From contig NC_036456.1 in assembly GCF_002775205.1 (NCBI RefSeq), forward strand, positions 5,347,463-5,411,462: a stretch of 64,000 nt of DNA, read 5' to 3'. This document shows positions 1-11,607 of this stretch, in pieces. Made by a program: the position numbers and the translations under genes. This stretch comes from Xiphophorus maculatus. Lineage: Eukaryota; Chordata; Actinopteri; Cyprinodontiformes; Poeciliidae. How positions within the stretch are numbered: the first letter of the stretch is position 1; each line of letters starts with the position of its first letter. The notes beneath the pieces are model-generated. The model ran no database searches. It worked only from the letters and a program-made list of their open reading frames with translations, and was not told where the DNA came from.

Positions 1-44
1 AGGCATTTTAAAAAGCAAAGGTCAAGCACCAACAGTATTACTCA

Positions 45-827
45 CAGGGCCGTGCAGAGACCTTTGGAGGGGCAGGGGCTCAAAGTTAAAAAAGGGCACA
101 TTGAACAAGATCTTAAAACACCGTGCAACAACATAGCAACAACCCATATTAATCAAGAATTTGATTGGATCCTATTATATCGTTACCATCATGTGGAGAC
201 AATGCAAAGCAAATCTAGTCTATATTTTCCCCAACAGGTATAAAGTTTCTGTTTCTGCTGCTGACAGTCCTGGAGGGCTGAGCTGATCTGAGACTGTAGC
301 TGTTAAACAGACCAACAGACCAGAGGAGGGAAGGTCAAAGGTTATGAAGTTATGAAATAATGTTACCATGGCTACAATATGGTGTAATTGTCAGGATCTG
401 TGTTTTACTGTGTTTATTTAGGGTTTCCTGTGTCTTTGAGTCTCCGTGTTGTCCTGTCTCACCCTTGATTGTTTCCCAGGTGTGTCTTGTTTCTGTGATT
501 ACCCTCCCATGTATTTAATGCCACCTGTGTGTCTGCGTCTCTGTTGGGTCCTTGTCTACCAACAGTCAGTCATTTGTTTTTTCATTCATGTCCATTCGTG
601 TACCTGTGCTACCAGTGCTGAGCTTTGTTTTCCCACTCTGCTGTGCTGACAGGGTTTTGGACTGTTTGGAACATTCAGACATTATCATCATTAAACTTTG
701 TTTTTTCACTTAGACCTGCATCCTCAGCGTCTGCCTCTCCACCTCACCCCGCACCTCATGACAGTAATCTTTGTGTTTATTCACAAATACATCACAGCAA
801 ATAACCAATAATCAGTGATTATTGGTT
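45..827. mobile_element. Deleted relative of the G/H/I-flank transposon, holding a solo LTR
   Basis: 45-388 and 769-827 match the reverse complement of the right part of 44025-45978 (end CAGGGCCGTGCAGAGACC against GGTCTCTGCAGGCCCTG). Compared with that element it lacks about 0.4 kb inside and everything beyond about 827. A 375-bp solo-LTR-like insertion splits it. Confidence 0.7.
389..763. mobile_element. Solo LTR-like fossil (375 bp)
   Basis: Starts TGTCAGGATCTG, ends CCTCATGACA, flanked by GTAAT at 384-388 and 764-768. TG...CA ends with a 5-bp duplication fit a solo LTR of an LTR element; the family is not determined. No internal region is present. Confidence 0.65.
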
Positions 828-2018
828 ACCACTGATTGCACCTGCCTGATGTCTCACTCCCAATAAACCCACACAGCTGAGAAAATCTAGTAAACAATGT
901 TCGTGTCTCTGAACTACACAATGGTCAAAACTATCCATCAATGGGATTGAGCAGCCACCTAGTGGTGAAAAATTAAAACTACATACTAAACACCTTGTTA
1001 AAAGAAAACTAAATTATAAAGCAAATGTTTAATTGTCTTTTGTACTCTTGTAATTCCACAGAAGATATTTTCTTAAAGGTCCTATGGATCATGTAGATTT
1101 TGGTTTAGAAATTTTGGACAGACCTTTTGGTCAGCAGAGGTTTTCTCCTTGAAGGTCTTACATGAAGAGCATTTCAAATGTCAACTTAATAAAATCAAAC
1201 CTGCATTACTTTAGATGTAGTTCAAAGTTCTCTTGTGACATCCTGTCCATTTCTCAGTGAGATGATGATAATGGAGTCAATTGTTTGGTTTATTTTTGCA
1301 CCAGTCGCAGACAACAATAGCTTTCATTGTAAAATGTTATGATAATATTGGCATAACTTCATTTGATTTAAGTTTGAGATCAATTCTAGTCAGATTCTGT
1401 GTTCGTGTCATTTAGTGTTGCACTGCCAAAGTGTGTGTATTTTGTTTTAAGAGAAGGTGGATGTAATATCTGGCACACGCAGATGTGCATGCCGACATAT
1501 GTGACGTTACAGTTGCACATTTGTTGTTCTACAGTCAAAAGAGAAACTAGAGATGGAGGCACAACGTCGTCTCTCTGAATTATTGACTTTATCAGCTACA
1601 ATGAGCCACAAGACATTACATTAACTATGACCTATTGTTTGTCTTATCAGGATTATTGTTTATGACAAACGTCAACTGACCTCAATAGAAGAGAATCGAG
1701 GAAAGATGGTAAGTAGAAGATTGTGTATCTTAGTGGTGTTGACTACAGCATGGATTCCCAGGGGATGACTTATCTATAGATGGATAAAGATATGGTAGAG
1801 CCAAAATCAAAGGAGCACAATAGAAAATATCAACACTTTGATACTGTAGCTTCAGCTGTATGCCAAGCTTGGCTGCATTTCATATATTTATTGGTCAGCT
1901 GTTAATTTTTAACTGTGTATTTTGAGCATTTAATCTCATTATACAGCTGATTGGTTCACTGAAAGTGTCATAATAATAACTGTATTGTTGTTGAAACAGA
2001 TTCTAACTTAACTATTTA
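828..2018. other. Upstream flank of gene A, no gene seen
   Basis: AT-rich single-copy-like sequence, repeated only in the superunit copy (25471-26661). A short block at about 1286-1312 (TTTTGCACCAGTCGCAG) resembles upstream blocks of B and C. No convincing ORF or RNA gene. Confidence 0.6.
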
Positions 2019-2137
2019 TATGAGCATCTCTATGTCTGCCAACTCCGTTAGTTCCGACGTTGATTTTCAAGAAATATTTCACCATCGCAAAAGCACTGAT
2101 AAAGTAAACGGAGCATTCACAGCATGTTTTCCCGACA

Positions 2138-2168
2138 GTTAACCATTAATCCTGAAGCTTTATAAAAG
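2138..2168 (+). promoter_or_regulatory. Gene A core promoter: HNF1-like site and TATA box
   Basis: GTTAACCATTAAT at 2138-2150 matches the HNF1 palindrome GTTAATNATTAAC at all but two positions. TATAAAAG lies at 2161-2168, 61 bp before the ATG. The same pair is found in the same place before C, D, G, H and I. Confidence 0.65.
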
Positions 2169-2221
2169 CAGCAAACAGGATCAAGTCAATTAGAATAATA
2201 GAGACAGCATACAGAACCAGG

Positions 2222-4604
2222 ATGACTTTCAGTGTGTGGTTGTTAGTGTGTTTCTGTGGTTTAACTTTGGGCCAGAATGTTTTACCTCAAACAGAAGTCG
2301 CTACTGAAACCGGGTCATGCTTTCCTGACATGTGTAAGTTCCTCAAAGAGTTTGGAGCCATGAAAGCTAAACTAGAAACTGTGGAAACAAAGCTGAAAGA
2401 GAAAAGTGAAGCCTTGGAAACAAAGCTGAAAGAGAAACAAGAAGTCATGGAAACGAGGCAGAAGGAGACTGAAAACCAAGTTCTAGAACTGAAGAAGAAA
2501 GGTAAAGTCTGTTCTTGGACATTTTAAAAACATATTTTACTAAACAAATGAAAAGTTTACAACTATATTTATACTTTTTCTTTATTTAGATGCAACCAAC
2601 ATAGCATTTAGTGCTGCAACTGGTGGCAGTGGAAGCATTGGACCCTTCAACACAGACACAACCATAATCTACAGAAGACTAATAATCAATGTGGGCAATG
2701 CCTACAATCAGCACACAGGTGGGTCATTATATTATTTAAATCATACATTTCTATATTTGAATACCTGTAGTATCAGAGTCACTAGGGTAGGAGTTTACAA
2801 ACTCTCCTACTGCGGATGTCCAAGACTTTAAAACACAATATTGTTACAACTCCGTCAAGCCGAAGGGCAATAAACCAATAAACAACAACCAGACTGAAGT
2901 TAATTATTAACAATATCTATTGTTACACAGATAAGAGGGTTATTCATTAAGTTTATCCATTTGTTGTCAATCCAATAATGTTCGACCTGAATTTAAACAC
3001 CACTTCAGGTGAACAAACCCACATAAACCACTAAAATGATTAAAAACAATGCATACCTTCATCGCATAAACCAGCACCAACAGTTTTCCTCCAAACCTAC
3101 CACAGCCAGCAAACAGCTTGGGCCCAACACACACCTGGTCTCACACACAGGAAATTAACACTTGGCCACCATCCTCCCAGCTTCCCTTTAATGGAGGCTC
3201 AGGCTGTGGAGGGAGCAACACCTGGTGGTGCCTCCTGTTACAATATTACTGCCAAACGTTAGACTAAAGTACACCCAGTGTCGACTACTTCCTTGACGCA
3301 GGAGGCTAAATCTATTCTGAAACTAGCTACTGATCAAATTATTGATAGGAGCGTAACGATAACTGAACGGCTGCCGCTGTCAAATGAGAATTAGAGAACG
3401 CAATTCTGCTACCTTTGAAGAAGCTAGTGACTAGCATGCATAGGCTAGTCACCCACTAGTTTTTTTTTTACTTCCTCTGCTGTCCATTAGCACAGAAAGG
3501 CTAATATTAGCATTTTGTAGGCTAACTTGACTATGTTGGTCACCCGCGACTCGTACTTCTTACTTTAAGGAAAACGTTGTCAAGAAAAATAGTTTGCATA
3601 TTAAATCTGTTAGCGTCATTCATTACATGCATTGACATCTGTTCTTTTGACAGTTTACTGTAAAACATGACATCAAGCATATAAACATGCTGTGTAGTAT
3701 GCAGCTGAAGAAGCTGGCTTCCGATTCAGCAGGTGGCTAATGATACATTCACACCAAACGTATTGCGAGGGTCAAAAATGCGCCCGACGCTTCAAGATCA
3801 ACGCGTGTGGACTTTGAATGCTGACGCTTGATTGTGCGTTCACCCCAAATTCATTTTGAGATTCCTGCGCATCTGGAGGCGCGTCGCGGGCGTGTCTGAC
3901 GTGTCAAAGTGGCTCTAGCCCTTGTTTTCCGCTGCCAGCGTATTTGTCAGATGTGACGGACGCGCTTGATGCATCAAACGCTCCAAAATCTTCAAATCAC
4001 GCCGCGCTAGAAGCTCAAAAGGCACCGTGACGAACCGTGACTCACGTTTATGTGAGTCACCACATAAACTTTGAATGTAAACCGGACACGTCTGATGCTG
4101 AAAGCGCATTTGATGTGAACGCACTATTAAGACTGAGACTAAGAGCATATCCAAAGCTAATGCTAGCCTATCTGTGCTAATGGACAGCAATCCATTTGGT
4201 CAACAGCCTAGGCATGCTAGTCAGCGGCCTCTCCAAAGTCAACGCAATGAGTAACCTCCTTAAATAAAAAGACTGAATCGTGTTTTATAATATTTATTAA
4301 ACCTAAATCTTGTTTTTCCCCAGGTATCTTTGCTGCACCAGTTCCAGGCATATACTACTTCACCTTCTTTTATCATGCTGCTGGAACACAAGTTGTCAAT
4401 CTATCCCTGATGAAGAACAACGAGATCGTTGTGACAACCTATGACCACAAAACATCACATGATGGGGCTGATAATGGAGGCAATGCAGCTTTGCTGCAAC
4501 TGCAACAAGGAGACCAAGTGTATGTGCGGATGTATGCAAACAGTCACATCTGGCAGAACGACCACATCACCACCTTCAGTGGTGTTCTTCTGCGTCCACT
4601 CTGA
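2222..4604 (+). CDS. Gene A: secreted C1q-domain protein, 229 aa, 3 exons
   Basis: Exons 2222-2501, 2590-2718 and 4324-4604, all with GT-AG borders and both introns in phase 1. The signal peptide is about residues 1-17 ([17 protein letters not shown]). Next come Cys33 and Cys38, then a charged coiled coil (about 43-93) of 11-residue units of the type [11 protein letters not shown]. The C1q domain is about 98-229 and contains [15 protein letters not shown], the family signature ending GIYYFTFFY, and the closing TTFSGVLL. C1q domains form trimers and bind diverse ligands; short secreted forms like this (sghC1q-type) are expanded in fish and often linked to immunity, so a lectin or opsonin role is inferred. 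An N-L-S glycosylation sequon lies early in exon 3. AATAAA begins two bases after the stop. Intron 2 (1605 bp) holds a solo-LTR-like fossil and an inverted-repeat element. No break seen. The ATG is the first after the TATA box and opens a clear signal peptide. Confidence 0.9.
2842..3242. mobile_element. Possible solo LTR in intron 2 of gene A
   Basis: 401 bp, starts TGTTACAAC and ends CTGTTACA, with ATAT on both sides (2838-2841 and 3243-3246). Ends and length suggest a solo LTR; family unknown. Not seen in D, G, H or I. Confidence 0.45.
3425..4225. repeat. Long inverted-repeat element in intron 2 of gene A
   Basis: The arm around 3430-3512 (CTAGCATGCATAGGCTAG, then TGCTGTCCATTAGCACAG) is imperfectly repeated in reverse near 4158-4225 (CTGTGCTAATGGACAGCA, then GCCTAGGCATGCTAG). 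The middle is GC-rich, with TTCACACCAAACG and a near-inverse TTTGATGTGAACG. A fold-back MITE is likely; the superfamily is unclear. D, G, H and I keep only the right part. Confidence 0.6.
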
Positions 4605-6025
4605 AATAAACTACATATGCTACGCTACTATGCGCTTAACATATAAGCTTTTAAATAAATTTCTTGTCTCCAAACTAAATTTACTATGTTAACAGCCCTC
4701 GAGTCATTTATTGTGTAAGCACAAGTGGGAATGAATCCAGAATTCAAATTGTACCCGATGAAGAATGACCTTGGAATATTTTCTGCAATAAACCACTAAT
4801 GTTTACAATTTTTCTTTAACTCTGACTTTCCGTCGCAATTCTGACATTTTAAAAAACGGTTGAGAAAACAGAAGATTGTCTACAGGACTTTTTATTAGCA
4901 GATTATGTGAATGGATCTGACTGTACTTATATATGTTGTTGTTGTTGCAACAACAAAAGGCCTAAATCAATGTATGGTTTCTCTTAAATGACTGAATTAT
5001 TCACGGATAAAAATCTTTATGCCTCTCAAGACTTTGTAATTAAACACATTCTGCAGAACAAGCCTGTATGGATCTCATTTGTAATTGGTTTAAAGTGTGG
5101 AGTGCGCCCCCTGGGGGGGGGCACAGTGACATTGCAGGGGGGGCGCGGGAATCGGTATAGATGAATAATAATAAAAAAAACAATTACACAAAAGTGTTTC
5201 ACTGTAAAGATGGTTTGTAGTTTCTTTTGTTGCAACCTGAAGTGTGACATAAACTTCAGTGGAGTTTGAAAACAAATTGTGTGAATAGGTTTATGTCTGG
5301 TTGAACGATGTGTTGATTTATTTTTTCTTTTTTGGAGGGGATTTTATTGTAATCCATAGGGAGGCCCAGAAAATCTTTGGGAACCACCGGTTTAAAGTCA
5401 AGTGTGTTTGATGAACATAAATATCGAGTCTGAACAGTTTTCTTGCATGTGTATTCATGAAGTAGAATTTTGATTGAACCATACAAAAAAAAACATCTCC
5501 AGCAGGAGGCGCTGTTGTTAAAGAAGAAAGTTCATTGCTTCCTCCTGAACATGCTGTCCTGATGTCCAACACCTAAAATTCAGTATTTTGCAAAGAGGAA
5601 ATTGAAAATATAAAACACACAACAGAGAAACATAAAGCTCAGCTTTTTCCACTAATCGCAGACGATCTCCGTCATTCCAGGCTGTCCACTAAACTTTACC
5701 AAGAACTAATCTTGTGTTTCCCTGTCCAGTCCAACAGCACCAATATTATGTCTACAGTCGATTCATTATCCTCAAACTCTTCCACTGTCTAATAAACTTT
5801 TGCATAGATACGAAAAACTCTAACATATTAGATATATAGTATATATATTACACTTTAATATATATAATCAAAGTATTTGGTTTTGGATATCGATTTTCAG
5901 GTCATTAAGGTCAAGTTAAGCAATTGGAAACATGTCACAACCCTCAGGCCACTACAATAAAGCAGATCTTCTGAGCAATGAGAATCAGAGCATGTTGCTT
6001 GGAGAGTGGGCTCTACAATCACTCT
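4605..6025. other. Gene A to B interval
   Basis: Contains the gene A polyadenylation signals (AATAAA at 4607 and near 4654), the hAT-like MITE 5095-5388 and, at 5641-5700, a block (CACTAATCGCAGACGATC) similar to that before C. No gene. Confidence 0.7.
5095..5388. mobile_element. hAT-like MITE after gene A
   Basis: Flanked by GGTTTAAA at 5087-5094 and 5389-5396. The right end TTTGGGAACCACCG is a typical hAT end; the matching left end is missing, and the element begins in a GC-rich block (GCGCCCCCTGGGGGGGG). About 294 bp, no coding potential. Confidence 0.6.
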
Positions 6026-6070
6026 GTCAATAATCAACATCAGACAAAAAGCATCAGAATGGCATAAAAG
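6026..6070 (+). promoter_or_regulatory. Gene B core promoter: HNF1-like site and TATA-like box
   Basis: GTCAATAATCAAC at 6026-6038 fits the HNF1 palindrome at 11 of 13 positions, with symmetric changes. CATAAAAG is at 6063-6070, 59 bp before the ATG. The surrounding sequence is unrelated to the A-type promoter, so the shared site is notable. Confidence 0.5.
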
Positions 6071-6121
6071 CAGCGAGAATCAGGGACGGTGTCAGTCTGA
6101 GTATTTGGAGACAGAGTCAAC

Positions 6122-7278
6122 ATGAACTTCACTTTTTGTGTCCTAGTGTTGCTCTCTGGTTTAACTCTGGTCCAGAGTGTTGCTGAAACAGAAACGTCTG
6201 CTGGATCTCAGTCATGCTGTCCTGGCTTGTCGCTCTTCCACCAAGAGCTCAGTGCTGTGAAAACAAAACTGGAAGCTGTAGAAACACAACTGAAAGAGAC
6301 TGAAAGCCAGCTTCTGGTGCTTAAAGAGAAAGGTAAAGTCTCGTTTTGATTGGTTTAGAAGAGTGGTGCCCAAAGTGGGTCCTGGAGGGCCGGCATCCTG
6401 CATGTTTTAATTCTCTCCCGGTTTAACGCACCTGGATCAAATCATGGCTCGTTAGAAGGCCTAAGAAGAACATTGACATGCTAAGGAGGTCGTTACTTCC
6501 ACCGTGAGAGAACTGAAACATGCAGGATGCCGGCCCTCCAGGACCCACATTGGGCAACCCTGGTTTAGAAGTTTTACTGAGTTTTTTAGAACTGTTTGAA
6601 CCATATTTCATATTTCATTTTTTTTTTTGTTTAGAAGCATTGAAGGTAGTTTTCAGTGCTGCGACAGGTGGGAATGGAGCCATTGGGCCCTTCAGCCAAC
6701 ACCAAACGTTGGTCTTCAGAACCGTGATAACAAATATAGGCAGTGCCTACAACCAGCACTCTGGTAAGTTCAGTTGATCATACAGCTATATGTAACTTAC
6801 CGTTGTAAATCTTAAAGTCGGACAAAAACATTAATCAAAATAAATGTGGTTAGCTTGTCAGAAAACGTAGGTAGCTGTCACTAAGTTAAGGAGTAAAAGC
6901 CCAGGGAGCGGAAGCCATTAAGATTTCACTTTTCTTCAGAAATGTGAAGGAACATTAAGTCCGACTCACTTGTTTGACTAAATTGTTGCTCCCACAGGTG
7001 TCTTCGTTGCACCAGTTCGAGGAATATATTACTTCGCCTTCTATTATCACGCCTCAGGATTACATCCTTCATACGTGCACCTGATGAAGAACAGCAACAT
7101 TGTTGTGTTGAGCTCTGACCAGCAGACAGTGAATGACGGGGCTGATAATGGAGGCAATGCGGCTCTTCTGGAGCTGCAGCAGGGAGACCAGGTCTACCTC
7201 CAGCTGGTTGCAAACAACCACGTCTGGGGAAACGACTACCACACCACGTTCAGTGGCTTCCTGCTGCATCAAGTCTGA
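6122..7278 (+). CDS. Gene B: secreted C1q-domain protein, 206 aa, 3 exons
   Basis: Exons 6122-6332, 6635-6763 and 6998-7278, phase 1 introns of 302 and 234 bp. The signal peptide is about residues 1-19 (MNFTFCVLVLLSGLTLVQS). An adjacent Cys32-Cys33 pair replaces the spaced pair of gene A. The coiled coil is short (KLEAVET then QLKETESQLLV, one full 11-residue unit). The C1q domain is about 75-206 and fits the classical family signature completely, from the F of VFRTVITN through Y-x6-F to GIYYFAFYY, closing with TTFSGFLLHQV. It belongs to a different subfamily from A: exon 1, the promoter and exon 3 all differ clearly. Secretion and trimerisation follow from the family; the ligand is unknown. 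A small hAT-like MITE (6361-6562) sits in intron 1. Gene F encodes an apparently identical protein. Confidence 0.9.
6361..6562. mobile_element. hAT-like MITE in intron 1 of gene B
   Basis: A 202-bp near-palindrome with terminal inverted repeats (GAGTGGTGCCCAA at one end, TTGGGCAACCCTG at the other) and arms of about 48 bp. The 8-bp target duplication GTTTAGAA lies at 6353-6360 and 6563-6570. No coding capacity. The 8-bp duplication and the ends fit the hAT superfamily. Confidence 0.85.
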
Positions 7279-7620
7279 AAAATGATTGAATGCTGATGTA
7301 AATGACTTAAACTCATTGAACAAACAAAAAGAAAATACCACAGTTGGGTGTTTTGATTTTTGTTTGCTAAGAAATTGAAAATGTTGTTTTTAGCTGAACG
7401 AAATATAACTCTACAACAAAACGTACTCCCACATTCCATGAACGTCACTGACGAGACAGTCGTGAAGTCTTTACTTCTCGGGGCCAAAGCTGGTAACTTT
7501 AGACTACTGACGGGCCACAAAATACGTTAAATTAAAAATGCAAAAATTGGAATATTGTCAGATCTTGTCTTATGAAATCTGTTTATCATTAAAATCCAAA
7601 ATAAAGGACTAAGAACTGAG

Positions 7621-7990
7621 AGGTGTGGAAGGTTGGTACAACAACAGCAGATCTTTAATGTATTTCCTGGTTTTAGTGAGAACACCAGCAGCAGCATCCT
7701 GGATCAGCTGCAGCTGGAGGATTGATTGTTTAGGCAAAGCTGTGTGGCAGTAATCAATGCGACTGATGAGAAACACGTGGATGAGTTTCTTTAGATCTTT
7801 CCTCTAATGCTGGAGATGTTCTTCGGGTGATAGAAGGCCGATTTTGTTACTGTCTTTATGTGACTCTGAAGGTTCAGGCCAGAGTCCATCACTACTACCC
7901 AATTTTGACCCTGGTCTCTGGTTTCTAGCTGTAATAACTGAAGCTGTGTCCTGACTCTAGGTCTTTCCTCTTAAGGTCCAAAGTTGATAA
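7621..7990 (-). mobile_element. L2-like LINE 3' fragment
   Basis: The minus strand carries decayed reverse-transcriptase C-terminal coding sequence (LISRIDYCHTALPKQS and LQLIQDAAAGVLTKTRE are readable in the longer copies). The 3' end is cut off here by gene B flank. Confidence 0.65.
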
Positions 7991-8889
7991 CTTCAGTTCA
8001 TTTTTTTCTTTGCTTAGTAAACATTTCCATTGATAATAAAACTTTAAACACTTTCTGCATATCAACTTCCTACTTAAGCTCTAACCTCTTTCATATTGTA
8101 ACAGCTTGAATTTATTTCCTAGTTTTAGTGAGAACAATGTTCCTGGTGTCTTCCAAAACCACAATATTGTTTCATTAAGAATAATCCATGTAATAATAAT
8201 AATAATAAATAATAATAATCAAAACACTGTTTGACTCTGTCCTGTCTCATCTCACTAGAGCACCATTGAACCAGAGGTAAATGGGTCTGGAGAAAGTGAC
8301 AAGCAGCATTTCTACTCCCTCTTGTGTTGACAAGTTGGAACTGCAACAAAAACATCAAATAGTTCTGACAGTGTGGGAATGAGGAAATGTACTGCTGCCT
8401 ATCATCATGTTACCCAAGTATTAATTTACAAAATATTCACCTGCATATTTTCACCAGTCACAAATGAAAGCCTGTTGCCTTTTCCTCAACAGTGTGAAGC
8501 AGATTCTCAGTCTTTTACCCGACTGTGAGGAGATTAGCCTGTCAGGTTTTCTCTTTGTTAGCATTCTGGACATGGAGATGGTGGTTCTGACTGAAGTTGG
8601 AGCTGACTGCTGTGTGAGGACTGGGCACAGTGAATTTTGGGATGTGGGCTAAAACCACAAGCTCTTTGTTTAGAAAATGATAAATTTGATGAATGATGAA
8701 TTATTACATTTTCTTCTCCTTTCCTAAATCCAACCATTTTCTTCAGAAGTCTCCGCCACTTATGTGTGTGAAGTAAACACACACCATGCTAGGTAGCACT
8801 CTGCCTCATTTAGCAGCGGCTCGGCTAATGTAAATGACAACGGCGTGCGTTGCCCTCGGTCAACAGGTTTACAAGCAGGCTTGTTGTCT

Positions 8890-8920
8890 TATCCTCGGAT
8901 TTTTCTGAAATCCGAGGATA
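8890..8920. repeat. Perfect 13-bp hairpin
   Basis: TATCCTCGGATTT and AAATCCGAGGATA around a 5-nt loop (TTCTG). Kept in the copies near 39593, 47653, 55414 and 63138 with a changed loop. Confidence 0.8.
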
Positions 8921-10054
8921 CTGTGTGATCAGATTAAATGATCAATACAGATTGTTAAAATTTAACAGTCGATTGATAAATACATGGAATGTAACCAAGA
9001 CCAAGTCAACAAAAACCTGCAAAAACTGCTGATACTGTCCAAAAGTCTCTATTTACTGTTCCGTTTCCTTGACCTTGACTCTACCAGAGGGCTTACGGGA
9101 ATGCAGCAACCATTGATCTAACGTGACCTTTCCAAAAAATGCTCTTGAGATTCCTTGTAGCCTGTTGTAAACTCGTGATGCAGTGGTCCTGAGTTTTAAT
9201 CAAATATATACCTGCTATTCCTTGTGAATGCACAACAAAGTTTTTTGTACATCATTTATGTGGTAGCTTGAAAAGGCATTGAGCTGTTTCACATGTAGTG
9301 ACATTACAAAGATGAACTTCAATGTACGTTTTAGCTGACTGGCCAAATGAAAGTTGAGGATACATTTGGCAAACGATGCATGGTTTCCTAAATGTTCCAA
9401 AAATAAAAGTCAAATAAAATGCTGGTACCAAAAAACACCCTGTAGTAAATACTTTGTAGAGCCTTTTTTGGTTTCCTACAACAGCGTCTCCATTTCACCT
9501 GAGATGAAGACTTGAAAGGCAAATTACCTCGAAGCTTTACTGATTTAAGTCGACATCATTTTTCAAGGATGATCACAGATTCTTGACCTGACAATTCTCC
9601 TCCGTACATATTTTACATTTCAATTCTTCCATTGCAGCTCTGCTCTTTCAGTGAGATCCTCCTTCTTCAAAGATAAAAAAAGAAAAAAAATCAGTTAACA
9701 GTTGCTGCCATGCTTTTTTTTCTTTTTTTCATCGACTCTCAACAACAAGTGCGGGAAAGAGTGGAGAGGAAGGTGGGTTGGTCAGTGACCTGTTCAATCT
9801 ATCCAGATAAAACAAAAAAAAAATCAAAGATGTTTGTTTGTGGTTGCAGCTGATGTTTCAACCCCTGCAGCCTTCACCCCTCTCACACTAACAGATTTTT
9901 ATGCTGTTGGCTGAACGCGCCTATTGCAGAGCAGCACAGACTCTCCCCTGCTGGGAACCGGGAGTAAAATCAGGTGAAACATTTGTGTGGCTTTAAATGA
10001 GGCTGCAAAAAATACACTGTAAAAAAAAAAAATATATATATATACACTGTGTTT

Positions 10055-10110
10055 ATACAGTACAGACCAAAAGTTTGGACACACCTTCTAATTCAATGGC
10101 TAAGAACTGT
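10055..10110. mobile_element. Possible Tc1/mariner-type terminal fragment
   Basis: ACAGACCAAAAGTTTGGACACACC-type sequence next to a (TA)n tract. I recall this as a widespread vertebrate repeat end, but cannot confirm its family. Copies lie near 40783, 48811 and 56571. Confidence 0.35.
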
Positions 10111-11523
10111 CACCTTATTGAAAGAAAATCAAACAATTTCTGTTTTGTTGACCAAATTCTTACCATTCTTGCCTTGTGGTCAGGGACAGAAAAAATAATT
10201 TCAAGGTCCACAAATGGCCCCTGGGCCACACTTTGCCTACTACATAATACATATTTAATTGTTTTTTTAAATTGCTACTTCTTTTACATAGTTTCATGAT
10301 AGTTTTAGAGATGCCTGACTTGTCTTCCTTTTTTAATGTTCCTTTTAAATACAAGTCTCTCTAGGAACATTTTGTTTCTCCAAGATGTCTAAGTGTGGAC
10401 TTCAGTCTGTCAATAAAGTTTGATTTGATTTAAATTAAATACAATTGTACTGAAAGTGTTGTGATAGAAAACATCAATAATAAAATGTCTAAAGCATTAA
10501 GTGGTGTGAGGTGATGTCAATGATAATTTCACACACAGTCTCGCTACGACTCATCATCTCAGTCCAACGCTCCAACAAACTCTTGTAAACGGCATCATAG
10601 AGAAGCATGGTGGTTAAGACATGCTGAAGAGGAACTTTTTTAAATGCTAGAACATTGTTAGAATCAGACAGACGTTGTCAGAAATGTCTCATCTGGTTCC
10701 AAGTGGAAAAGAACCAGGTTGTTGCTCAGTGGTCCAAAGTTTTCTTTTCACATGAAAATGTTTCCTGATGTTTGTTCCAGCTGGAATTTGAACTTTTCTC
10801 TTGTGATGCCAAATGTATCAAGACCCGATTCAATGACCATGATGTTACTGGACATGTTGACCGGAGCCCCATGGAGAATCTAAGGTGTTGTGTCTGGAGC
10901 AGGAGTCCTCCAGCTCAGGTATTCAGGGCCAGTTTTCTGCAACATTTAAATGTCTCCCTTGTTCAACACATCTGAATTCAACCATGTGAGGCTGACGATG
11001 CCAACCACAGCAACCTTTTGAAAAATCGCCCCATCATTGGAATGTGGCAAATGGGAAAATGAAAACCTAACATCATACCAAAGGAAAATAAAGCTCTGGT
11101 TTTTGCACCAATCGCAGTCAACACACGTCTCTGTCGTTCCAGGCTGTCAACTAAATTCCACTGTGTTGTATCAAAACCTAAGCTTGTGTTTGTCTATCTT
11201 CTAGTGAAACTAAGCTATACTTACTTCTTCCCTGTATCAGAGTAATCTCTTGAAGTGTTATCTTCACAAGATGCAGCGACTCACTAAAGACGTGTTCACA
11301 CAGAAACGATTAAAAGGTTTTTTGTCATTCAGGCTCTGTGTTCACAAGAATCTGAAGTATATAATTTTCCTCATTATTATGATTGTCACTTTGAATGAAA
11401 TTTATATGAGCATCTCTATGTCTGCCAACTCCATTAGTGCCAACATTGATTTTCAAGAAATATTTCACCATCGCAAAAGCACTGATAAAGTAAACGGAGC
11501 ATTCACAGCATGTTTTCCCGACA

Positions 11524-11554
11524 GTTAACCATTAATCCTGAAGCTTTATAAAAG
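11524..11554 (+). promoter_or_regulatory. Gene C core promoter: HNF1-like site and TATA box
   Basis: GTTAACCATTAAT at 11524-11536 and TATAAAAG at 11547-11554, 61 bp before the ATG. The 200 bp around them (from about 11404) match A closely, although sequence further upstream does not. Confidence 0.65.
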
Positions 11555-11607
11555 CAGCAAACAGGATCAAGTCAATTAGAATAATAGAGACAGCATACAG
11601 AACCAGG

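Larger units (their letters stand above)
7991..11400. other. Gene B to C interval (upstream block of C)
   Basis: Shared with units 1-4. Holds a TAA tract, a hairpin, an AT tract and a Tc1-like end, but no supported gene. An ATG-initiated frame of 62 codons at 8464 recurs in each copy because the copies are recent. Confidence 0.7.

Noticed and set aside
446-649. 67-codon frame near the window start and its copy at 25089
   Set aside because: Lies inside the solo-LTR-like fossil; no protein features.
3915-4190. Minus-strand frame of 91 codons in intron 2 of A, also in E and in altered form in G-I
   Set aside because: It overlaps the inverted-repeat element and is not kept in D; it reads as chance coding of repeat DNA.
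8464-8652. A 62-codon frame (MKACCLFLNSVKQ...) present in six blocks
   Set aside because: Its conservation equals that of the surrounding recently duplicated DNA; no domain, no splice context and no promoter.
11250-11528. 92-codon frame directly upstream of gene C and of G, H and I
   Set aside because: It covers the promoter region including the HNF1-like site and ends before the TATA box; absent as a frame before A, D and E, so not a conserved protein.
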